In this document: in pieces, positions 50,587-57,017 of the stretch
Position numbering within the stretch: the first letter of the stretch is position 1
How the letters are laid out: each line of letters starts with the position of its first letter
Assembly (NCBI RefSeq): GCF_001953865.1
Contig: NZ_MQUQ01000030.1
Location: forward strand, 33,945-90,961
Length of the DNA: 57,017 bases
From: Amycolatopsis coloradensis
Lineage (GTDB): Bacteria > Actinomycetota > Actinomycetes > Mycobacteriales > Pseudonocardiaceae
Reading direction: 5' to 3'
Translations under genes and position numbers: made by a program
Notes under the pieces: generated by a model
Databases searched by the model: none
What the model was told of the DNA's origin: nothing
What the model saw: only the letters and a program-made list of their open reading frames with translations

Positions 50587-51117
50587 ATGAGCTGGAACGA
50601 CTTCTACCAGCGGCGCGACATCCTCGAAGCCGCACTGCGTCAGGCGGGTCACCACCCGGGCGACCCCTTGTCACTCGACGAAATCCCGGGTGCCACCAAG
50701 TACTTCGCGACCGAAGACGAGCTTCTGGTCGCGCTTCGGTACAAGTGGAACCAGGTGTTGTCCGGCCATCTTCGCGCCGAGATGACCGATCCGGACTACG
50801 CCGATCAGGATCTCGCGCTCGACAGGGTCGAGGCCGTCACCCGCGCCTGGAACAGCGCCACCGCCGAACACGAGACACTCCGCGCCGTTCTCGACGCGGC
50901 CCTCGAACGGTGCCCCGCGCTGATCCCGTCCCACGAAGCCGAGCTGCGCACTCTCGCGCTGACGGCGGGGCTGGCCGACGGCAAGGAACCGGCCGAGGAG
51001 ATCACCAAGGTCGGCAGCGCGTTCGCCACCCTGCTCCGGCACGGACGGCACGCGAAGCCCGCCCGCCGCCGCAGCCCGATGGGTCACCTGCTCCGCTTGC
51101 TCGCGCCGAGCGCTTGA
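50587..51117 (+). CDS. Conserved hypothetical protein
   Basis: A 176-aa, mostly helical soluble protein (SWNDFYQRRDILEAALRQAG ... ATKYFATEDELLVALRYKWN) with a basic C terminus. GGAGGGGAGCC precedes the ATG. No catalytic motif is recognised. It is divergent from the TetR gene and probably under its control. The function is unknown. Confidence 0.78.
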   Translation: MSWNDFYQRRDILEAALRQAGHHPGDPLSLDEIPGATKYFATEDELLVALRYKWNQVLSGHLRAEMTDPDYADQDLALDRVEAVTRAWNSATAEHETLRAVLDAALERCPALIPSHEAELRTLALTAGLADGKEPAEEITKVGSAFATLLRHGRHAKPARRRSPMGHLLRLLAPSA

Positions 51118-51151
51118 TCCGGCGTGGCGGGGCCGCCGACGATGTAGTTAG

Positions 51152-52117
51152 GTGACCGACATGGCTGCTCACACGCGCTGGACCGAGGCCGACATCCCGG
51201 ATCAGACCGGCCGGACCGCGTTCGTCACGGGGGCGAACTCGGGGCTGGGTCTGCGGACGGCCGAAGTGCTGGCGAGCAAGGGGGCTCACGTGCTGCTCGG
51301 CTGCCGGTCGCCGGAACGCGGGGCCAAGGCACTGGAGCAGGTGCGCGCGGCCGCGACCGGGGACGCGCCCGAACTCGTCCGCCTGGACCTCGCCGACCTC
51401 GACTCGGTGCGCGAAGCCGCGAAGAAGGTCAAAGAACTGTCGGGCGGCAAGCTCGACCTCCTGGTCAACAACGCGGGCGTGATGGCGATCCCGCGCGGCC
51501 ACACCAAGGACGGCTTCGAGACCCAGTTCGGCACGAACCACCTCGGGCACGCCGTGCTGACCTGGCTGCTGATGCCGTCGTTGCGTGAGGGTACGGGTGC
51601 CCGCGTGGTGACTGTGTCGAGCGTCGCGGCGACGGGGGCGCGCATCGACGTCGCGGACCCGAACTTCGAACGCCGCGTGTACAACCCCGCCGCGGCCTAC
51701 GGCCAGTCGAAGCTCTCCAACCAGGTGTTCGCGCTCGAACTCGACCGCAGGCTGCGCGCCGCGGGCGAAGGCGTCGTCAGTGTGGCGGCCCACCCCGGCT
51801 ACACCCGGACCGGACTCGGTTCGGGGATGGCCCGCTCCTACCCCAATCCGGTGGTCCGCGCGCTGGTCAGCGTGGGCAACCGGATCGGCGAGGTACTGAT
51901 CGCGCAGAACTCACGCAAGGGCACGCTCCCGCAACTGTTCGCCGCGACCGCTCCCGAGGTGGTGGGCGGCGATTACATCGGCCCGCACGGCCTCGGCGGC
52001 TTGCGCGGCGACCCGGTCAAGGTGCGGGCAGTGCCCGCCGCGATGAGCGAATCGCTCGGCGCCGCGTTGTGGGACGTGACCACCAAGTTGACGGGCGTCA
52101 CCCCCGACCCCGCGTGA
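51152..52117 (+). CDS. Short-chain dehydrogenase/reductase
   Basis: A protein of about 321 aa similar to retinol-dehydrogenase-like SDRs. The cofactor motif TGANSGLGLRTAEVLASKGA, the NNAGVM motif, the catalytic Ser in VTVSSVAA and YGQSK (Tyr, Lys) are intact. It is NAD(P)-dependent with an unknown alcohol or ketone substrate. GTG 51152 or ATG 51161 may start it; the latter has AGGTGA at good spacing. Confidence 0.92.
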   Translation: MTDMAAHTRWTEADIPDQTGRTAFVTGANSGLGLRTAEVLASKGAHVLLGCRSPERGAKALEQVRAAATGDAPELVRLDLADLDSVREAAKKVKELSGGKLDLLVNNAGVMAIPRGHTKDGFETQFGTNHLGHAVLTWLLMPSLREGTGARVVTVSSVAATGARIDVADPNFERRVYNPAAAYGQSKLSNQVFALELDRRLRAAGEGVVSVAAHPGYTRTGLGSGMARSYPNPVVRALVSVGNRIGEVLIAQNSRKGTLPQLFAATAPEVVGGDYIGPHGLGGLRGDPVKVRAVPAAMSESLGAALWDVTTKLTGVTPDPA

Positions 52118-52154
52118 GCGGCGACCACTGCTCCGGCGGGCGTAGGGTGACGGG

Positions 52155-53156
52155 GTGAGTGCTGCCCCTGATGGCCGCAAGTTGTTGCGGCTCGAGGTCC
52201 GGAATTCCCAGACTCCCATCGAAAAGAAGCCGTCGTGGATCAAGACCCGGGCGGGGATGGGGCCGGAGTTCACCGAGCTCAAGGGCCTGGTCAAGCGTGA
52301 AGGTCTGCACACCGTGTGCGAGGAGGCCGGTTGTCCCAACATCTACGAGTGCTGGGAAGACCGCGAGGCCACTTTCCTGATCGGTGGGGATCAGTGCACG
52401 CGGCGTTGTGACTTCTGTCAGATCGACACCGGGAAGCCCGAGGCGCTGGACACGACCGAGCCGCGCAAGGTGGCGGAGTCGGTGCAGGCCATGGGGTTGC
52501 GCTACTCGACGGTGACTGGTGTGGCGCGGGACGATCTGGAAGACGGCGGCGCGTGGCTGTACGCCGAAACCGTGCGCCAGATCCACGCGCTGAACCCCGG
52601 TACCGGTGTCGAGCTGTTGATCCCGGACTTCAACGCGGATCCGGATCAGCTGGCCGAGGTGTTCGGGTCGCGGCCGGAGGTGTTGGCGCACAACGTGGAG
52701 ACGGTGCCGCGGATTTTCAAGCGGATCCGCCCCGGTTTCCGGTACGCGCGGTCGCTGGAAGTCATCACGCGGGCCCGTGAGGCCGGTTTGGTGACGAAGT
52801 CGAACTTGATTCTGGGGATGGGTGAGACTCCGGAGGAGGTGGCTCCGGCGATGAAGGACCTGGTCGACGCGGGCTGTGAGATCCTGACGATCACTCAGTA
52901 TCTGCGTCCTTCGCCTCGGCATCATCCGGTGGACCGGTGGGTCAAGCCCGAAGAGTTCGTGGAGCATTCGAAGGCTGCCGAGGCAATGGGTTTCGCTGGT
53001 GTGATGGCCGGGCCGCTCGTACGCTCGTCTTATCGGGCCGGTCGCCTTTTCGCGCAGACGAAGGCCCACCGCGGCGAAGCACTCTCGGAGAACCTGGCCC
53101 ACCTCGCCGCCGAAGGGCCCGCGGCGCAGGAAGCCAGCTCACTGCTCGCGCGGTGA
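52155..53156 (+). CDS. lipA: Lipoyl synthase
   Basis: A 333-aa radical SAM enzyme. The SAM cluster motif CTRRCDFCQI and the auxiliary cluster cysteines in CEEAGCPNIYEC are complete, with the RSSYRAG motif near the end. It inserts two sulfur atoms into octanoyl groups placed by LipB. Codons are slightly less GC3-biased than in neighbouring genes. A 12-bp inverted repeat follows and runs into the next start. Confidence 0.96.
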   Translation: MSAAPDGRKLLRLEVRNSQTPIEKKPSWIKTRAGMGPEFTELKGLVKREGLHTVCEEAGCPNIYECWEDREATFLIGGDQCTRRCDFCQIDTGKPEALDTTEPRKVAESVQAMGLRYSTVTGVARDDLEDGGAWLYAETVRQIHALNPGTGVELLIPDFNADPDQLAEVFGSRPEVLAHNVETVPRIFKRIRPGFRYARSLEVITRAREAGLVTKSNLILGMGETPEEVAPAMKDLVDAGCEILTITQYLRPSPRHHPVDRWVKPEEFVEHSKAAEAMGFAGVMAGPLVRSSYRAGRLFAQTKAHRGEALSENLAHLAAEGPAAQEASSLLAR

Positions 53157-53185
53157 CTCCGGTCACCTCTCCGCGACATCGCCAC

Positions 53186-53220
53186 CCACCAGGTCACGGA
53201 TCAGTAAAGTGACCTGGTGG
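53186..53220. promoter_or_regulatory. Inverted repeat overlapping the DedA start
   Basis: Perfect 12-bp arms 53186-53197 and 53209-53220 (CCACCAGGTCAC and GTGACCTGGTGG) with an 11-nt spacer. The right arm contains the GTG start of the next gene (53217). It could end the lipA message, occlude the start codon, or be an operator. Confidence 0.55.
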
Positions 53221-53879
53221 CGTTGGTAACGGATCTTCTCAACTGGCTGCAAGGACTCCCGGAACCGGGACTGGTCGCGGCTACCGGCGGCTTGGTGTTC
53301 GCCGAATGCACCATCGGGCTCGGCTTCATCGCACCCGGCGAATCGGGGCTGCTGGTCGCGGCCACGACGGCGACGTCGGTCTCCCGTTTCCTGACCCTAT
53401 GGGCGGTCGTGACGGTCTGCGCCGCGCTGGGCGACTCACTCGGCTACGCGATCGGCAAACGCTTCGGCCCGCGCCTGCGCGAGACGAAGCTGATCCGCAA
53501 ATACGGCCTCGACGCCTGGGACAAGGCGACAGGCGTGCTCGAACGGCGAGGCGCGTGGGCGGTGTTCTTCGCGCGTTTCCTCCCGGTCATCCGCACGCTG
53601 ACCCCGGCGGCGTCCGGGACCTCCGGCCTCCCGTTCCGCAAGTTCCTGCCCGCCGCCGCGGCGGGCGCGGCCTGCTGGTCGGCCATCCACATCGGGATCG
53701 GCGCCGCCCTCGGTGAAGCGGCGAAGAAGGTCGAAGGGGTGCTGAACACCGGCGGCCTGGCCATCGTCGGCGTCCTCGTCGGTGTCGCCGTGTTCTTCCT
53801 GCTGCGCTACAAAAAGAAGAAGGCGCTCGGCGTCACGGCGGAAGAAGCCATCCCGGCGAAGGTCGGCGCGGAGGACTAG
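53217..53879 (+). CDS. DedA-family membrane protein
   Basis: A 220-aa protein from GTG 53217. The DedA/SNARE-associated motifs E-x-x-x-x-x-G-F-I-A-P-G-E-S-G and the F-A-R-F-L-P-V-I-R-T segment are clear, with about five helices and a basic C terminus. DedA proteins move or flip polyprenyl- or phospholipid carriers across the membrane. It ends ten bases before the patatin gene. Confidence 0.92.
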   Translation: MALVTDLLNWLQGLPEPGLVAATGGLVFAECTIGLGFIAPGESGLLVAATTATSVSRFLTLWAVVTVCAALGDSLGYAIGKRFGPRLRETKLIRKYGLDAWDKATGVLERRGAWAVFFARFLPVIRTLTPAASGTSGLPFRKFLPAAAAGAACWSAIHIGIGAALGEAAKKVEGVLNTGGLAIVGVLVGVAVFFLLRYKKKKALGVTAEEAIPAKVGAED

Positions 53880-53889
53880 ATTCCGGGAC

Positions 53890-54756
53890 ATGGCCGCCCT
53901 GAACCTGCCCCAGCCGATCGGTTACGTCCTCGGCGGTGGCGGCAGCCTCGGCGCCATGCAGGTCGGGATGCTGCAAGCGCTTTCGGAAGCCGGCATCGCT
54001 CCCGATCTCGTCATCGGCACCTCGGTGGGTTCGCTGAACGCCGCCGTCCTCGCGCTCGGGGACGAGTCCGGTGACCGGCTGAACCGGATCTGGTCACGGA
54101 TGACGCGGCACGAGGCGTTTCCCGGCGGCGTGCTCAGCCAGGTGCGGACCCTGCGGCACAGCAAGATCAACCTGTTCCCCAACACCGGGCTCGCCGCGAT
54201 CGTCGACGAGCACATCGGCGAGGGTGTCCGGTTCGAGGATCTCGCGCTGCCGCTGGGCGTCGTCGCGACGGACGTCGACACCGCCGAGCCGCTGCTGATC
54301 CGCTCAGGACCTGTGCTGGCGCCGCTGCTCGCCAGCTGCGCGATCCCGGGAATCTATCCGCCGGTGGCGTTCGGGGAGCGCATGCTCTACGACGGCGGCC
54401 TGGTCGCCAACGTGCCGATGCGCCAGGCACTCGCGATGGGCGCGAAGTCGCTCGTCGTCCTCGACTGCGCCTTCCCCGGCAAGATGCCCGGCACCCCGCA
54501 GACCTTCGCCGAGGTGATGATGTTCACCGCGATGATCAGCATGCGGAATCAGGCCGTGCTGGAGGCGCCGATAGCCGCGGCCGAAGTGCCGGTGGTCTAC
54601 GTGCCGGGCCCGAAGCCGGTGCGGGTCAGCCCGCTTGACTTCAGCCACACCCCGGCACTCACCGCCGAGGCTTATGCGGCCGCGAAGACCTATTTGGGTG
54701 AATTGAACGTCGATGGCCCAGGTCTTTATGGTGCGCCAGGTCTCGTCATGGCCTGA
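53890..54756 (+). CDS. Patatin-like phospholipase
   Basis: A 288-aa protein with the Ser-Asp dyad of patatins: the glycine-rich oxyanion loop GGGGSLGAMQVGML, the nucleophile S45 in GTSVG, and D168 in DGGLVANVP. It hydrolyses acyl esters, probably of lipids. It is likely co-transcribed with the DedA gene, and both suggest membrane lipid work. It has no signal peptide. Confidence 0.92.
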   Translation: MAALNLPQPIGYVLGGGGSLGAMQVGMLQALSEAGIAPDLVIGTSVGSLNAAVLALGDESGDRLNRIWSRMTRHEAFPGGVLSQVRTLRHSKINLFPNTGLAAIVDEHIGEGVRFEDLALPLGVVATDVDTAEPLLIRSGPVLAPLLASCAIPGIYPPVAFGERMLYDGGLVANVPMRQALAMGAKSLVVLDCAFPGKMPGTPQTFAEVMMFTAMISMRNQAVLEAPIAAAEVPVVYVPGPKPVRVSPLDFSHTPALTAEAYAAAKTYLGELNVDGPGLYGAPGLVMA

Positions 54757-54848
54757 CGAGCAACCAACCGGCATCGCTCACGTCTTCTTCGTCGCGTACT
54801 TTTGAAAGAGAACTTTCCGCTGATCGAGCCACGTAAAAAGAGACTCAT

Positions 54849-56048
54849 ATGTTTCCCAAGAAGACATTACTTTCGACGGCCGGAATACTCGCCGCGGTAC
54901 TGCTGATCTCGGCCTGTTCATCCTCGAGCGGGAACAGTCCCGCGAATTCGACCGGCACCAGTACGGAATCGGGCGAAAGTCCGGTTTCGGTGACCATTGA
55001 TCCGGCGGGCGGGGCCGATGTCAATCCGGCGACCCCGGTCGTCGTCAAGGCCGAGCACGGCAAACTGACCGACGTCACCGTCACCAACGCCGACAAGGGC
55101 AAGCAGGTGAAGGGCGAGTTGGCGGGCGACGGGCTCAGCTGGAAGACGGTGGAGCCGCTCGGTTACGGCAGCACCTACAAGATCGTGGCGCATGCCCAGG
55201 GAACCGACGGGAAACCGGTCGAGCAGCAGAGCCGGGTCTCCACCCTGAACCCGAAACAGCAGGCGAACCCGAACCTGATCCCAGCGCCCTCGGCGGTCGC
55301 CTCCGGCGGTGTCGGCGTCGGGCAGCCGATCGTGTTCGCGTTCGGCCAGCCGGTGAAGAACAAGGCCGAGGTGGAGAAGAAGCTGTCGGTGGAGTCCACA
55401 CCGAAACAGGAGGGCTCCTGGTACTGGATCGACGACAAGAACGTCCATTACCGCCCCAAGGTGTACTGGCAGCCCGGCACGACGCTCAAGGTGTCGGCGA
55501 TGATCTACGGCGTCGATTTCGGCAATGGCGTCTACGGCGCGACCGACCGCACCGAAACGTACAAGGTGCACGATTCCTGGGTCGCCAAGGCCGACGGCGA
55601 CACCGAGCAGATGCAGATCTTCCACAACGGGCAGCTGGCGAAATCGATGCCCATTTCCATGGGCAAGGACGCCACACCGACACATTTGGGCGCACACGTC
55701 ATTTCGGACAAACACGAGAATTACACAATGGACTCGTGCACCTACGGCGTCTGCCAGGGCCAGCCAGGATACTACAAGGCGAACGAGAAGTGGTCGCTGC
55801 GCATCTCCAACGACGGCGAGTTCGTCCACGAAAACCCGAACAGCGTCGGCGCGCAGGGCAGTTCGAACGTCTCGCACGGCTGCATCAACCTGAACGCCGC
55901 GAACGCCCAGTGGTTCTACCAGAACATGGGGCTCGGCGACGTCGTCGAGGTGACGAACTCCGGTGGCCCGCAGCTGCCGGTCTGGGATCTCTATGGCGAC
56001 TGGTCGAAGTCCTGGGCGGACTGGCAGGCGGGCAGCGCGATCAAGTAG
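54849..56048 (+). CDS. L,D-transpeptidase lipoprotein
   Basis: A 399-aa lipoprotein with lipobox LLISAC (modified C23), a low-complexity Ser/Thr linker, Ig-like domains (residues about 45-245) and a C-terminal YkuD catalytic domain with the C345 nucleophile in SHGCINL. It makes 3-3 cross-links in peptidoglycan from the outer face of the membrane, as the mycobacterial LdtMt2 type does. The architecture and length match that family. Confidence 0.95.
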   Translation: MFPKKTLLSTAGILAAVLLISACSSSSGNSPANSTGTSTESGESPVSVTIDPAGGADVNPATPVVVKAEHGKLTDVTVTNADKGKQVKGELAGDGLSWKTVEPLGYGSTYKIVAHAQGTDGKPVEQQSRVSTLNPKQQANPNLIPAPSAVASGGVGVGQPIVFAFGQPVKNKAEVEKKLSVESTPKQEGSWYWIDDKNVHYRPKVYWQPGTTLKVSAMIYGVDFGNGVYGATDRTETYKVHDSWVAKADGDTEQMQIFHNGQLAKSMPISMGKDATPTHLGAHVISDKHENYTMDSCTYGVCQGQPGYYKANEKWSLRISNDGEFVHENPNSVGAQGSSNVSHGCINLNAANAQWFYQNMGLGDVVEVTNSGGPQLPVWDLYGDWSKSWADWQAGSAIK

Positions 56049-56052
56049 GGGC

Positions 56053-56802
56053 ATGATGGACGGGGTGACCACCACCCTGGACAGTGCCCGCGCACTCGTG
56101 GCCGGCGCCGGCCGGATCGTCGCACTGACCGGCGCCGGGATCTCCACCGATTCGGGGATCCCCGATTTCCGCGGCCCGCAGGGCCTGTGGACCCGCGATC
56201 CGGCCGCGGAGAAGATGTCGAACCTCCAGGCGTACCAAGGCAGCCGCGAAGTCCGTGAACGGACCTGGCAGGCGCGGCTGGTGCACCCAGGCTGGCATGC
56301 CGAGCCGAACGCCGCGCACTACGCGCTCGCGCGCCTGTCGCCGACGCATATCGTCACCCAGAACATCGACCGGCTGCACCAGAAGGCGGGCTCCCCGCCT
56401 GAGCGAGTGCTGGAACTCCACGGGACGATGTTCGAGTCGGTCTGCCTGTCCTGTGACGATCGCCGGGACATGCGCACGACGCTGGACCGCGTCCGGGCAG
56501 GCGAGACCGATCCGCCCTGTTTGGTGTGCGGCGGCATTCTGAAGTCCGCCACGATCTCGTTCGGCCAGCAACTGGACCGGGACCTCCTCCTCGCCGCTCG
56601 CGCCGCCGTCGAAGCGAGCGATCTCCTCCTGGTGGCTGGCTCCTCCCTGAGCGTGCAGCCCGCGGCCAGTCTGGTGAGCGCCGCTTCGCGAGCCGGTGCC
56701 GCTGTCGTGATCTGCAACGGCTCCGAAACGCCCTACGACACCATGGCGGCCGCCGTCGTCCGAGGCCCCCTCAGCGAAACCCTCCCCGCCCTAACCTCGT
56801 AA
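56053..56802 (+). CDS. Sir2-family NAD-dependent deacylase
   Basis: A sirtuin of about 249 aa with ATG 56053 or 56056. It has the NAD-binding TGAGISTDSGIPDFRG, the TQNIDRLH motif, the catalytic H123 in ELHGT and the zinc cysteines CLSC and CLVC. It removes acyl groups from lysine using NAD in the cytosol. It begins only five bases after the transpeptidase stop. Confidence 0.94.
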   Translation: MMDGVTTTLDSARALVAGAGRIVALTGAGISTDSGIPDFRGPQGLWTRDPAAEKMSNLQAYQGSREVRERTWQARLVHPGWHAEPNAAHYALARLSPTHIVTQNIDRLHQKAGSPPERVLELHGTMFESVCLSCDDRRDMRTTLDRVRAGETDPPCLVCGGILKSATISFGQQLDRDLLLAARAAVEASDLLLVAGSSLSVQPAASLVSAASRAGAAVVICNGSETPYDTMAAAVVRGPLSETLPALTS

Positions 56803-57005
56803 CTCACGTGCTTGAGCCCGTGTCTCACGTGCTTGAGCCTGCAACTCGCGTGCTTGAGCGCGTAACTCGCGTGCTTGAGCCCGTGTCTCGCGTGCTTGAG
56901 CGCGTAACTCGCGTGATCAGGCGGCGAACACCCGTGACCAGACGGCGAACTCGCGTGATCAGGCGGAGGACACGGTGTTGTCCGGTTGAGCACGGGTGTT
57001 CGCCG
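56802..57005. repeat. 21-bp tandem repeat array with terminal inverted repeat
   Basis: Nine consecutive units start at 56802, 56823, 56844, 56865, 56886, 56907, 56928, 56949 and 56970, exactly 21 bp apart. Early units read ACTCGCGTGCTTGAGC with A/G and first-base variants; later units change to ACTCGCGTGATCAGG. A perfect 15-bp inverted repeat, CGGCGAACACCCGTG (56922-56936) and its complement (56991-57005), ends the block. It follows the sirtuin stop directly and may continue past the window edge. There are no spacers, so it is not a CRISPR. Confidence 0.85.
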
Positions 57006-57017
57006 TTTGGGTGCGGG

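Noticed and set aside
56733..56993. Minus-strand ORF reading heptapeptides such as HASYALK
   Set aside because: It follows from the 21-bp repeat period, overlaps the sirtuin 3' end antisense, and lacks a ribosome site. Kept only as a remark in the repeat finding.
56802..57005. CRISPR array
   Set aside because: Units are contiguous and 21 bp long with no unique spacers, and no cas genes are present.

Overview
The window is 57 kb of very GC-rich DNA with strong G/C at third codon positions and many GTG starts. The gene content is that of a filamentous actinomycete: an actinobacterial qcrCAB/ctaCEF respiratory branch, an F420-type LLM oxidoreductase, DUF3043 and lipB/lipA. From about 12 kb rightward the order (ctaE-qcrCAB, trpD, ctaF-ctaC, asnB, adoK, erpA, DUF3043, cobT, ilvE, pepA, lpd, E2, TIGR01777 epimerase, lipB, lipA) follows the Mycobacterium tuberculosis Rv2192c-Rv2218 neighbourhood, with insertions and losses. 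The LGFP/AbfB secreted proteins and the style of the intergenic palindromes suggest a Pseudonocardiaceae member such as Amycolatopsis. That genus assignment is inference.

Layout. (1) 1-11.75 kb is an accessory locus of secreted proteins on the plus strand. It holds three paralogous ALF-repeat/AbfB/LGFP proteins (the first cut by the window edge), one small ALF-type secreted protein, and a 1298-residue ALF/coiled-coil protein ending in a deaminase-fold domain (HSE...PCPDC). A 130-aa gene overlaps the last one by ATGA and is a candidate immunity gene. This is the most interesting part of the window. (2) 11.75-16.4 kb is a palindrome-rich spacer and the ctaE-qcrC-qcrA-qcrB operon. (3) 16.5-22 kb carries two small genes, trpD, two GlxA-type regulators around a cupin, and a DMT exporter. 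(4) 22-31 kb carries ctaC-ctaF, asnB, adoK, erpA, DUF3043, an aldo/keto reductase, and a GntR-purC operon. (5) 31-41 kb carries an IspD-family enzyme, cobT, ilvE, a DUF402 protein, pepA, a frame-broken gene and an SMI1/KNR4 (SUKH) protein. (6) 41-53 kb carries lpd and the two-lipoyl E2, a beta-lactamase-like hydrolase, a TIGR01777 epimerase, PAP2, lipB, an F420 oxidoreductase, TetR, SDR and lipA. Here lipB/lipA supply the lipoate that the E2 protein carries and lpd reoxidises. (7) 53-57 kb carries DedA, patatin, an L,D-transpeptidase, a sirtuin and a 21-bp tandem repeat.

Almost every convergent gene junction holds a long near-perfect palindrome. At least six are clear members of one sequence family (GTGAAGG...CCTTCAC) and two more are weaker relatives. 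Two other palindrome families are also present (GTTATGAA... and CCTCTAGTTGCGG/AGTCGACT types). They probably work as bidirectional terminators, but the sequence conservation exceeds what termination needs. I recognised no rRNA, tRNA, CRISPR array, integrase or insertion sequence.
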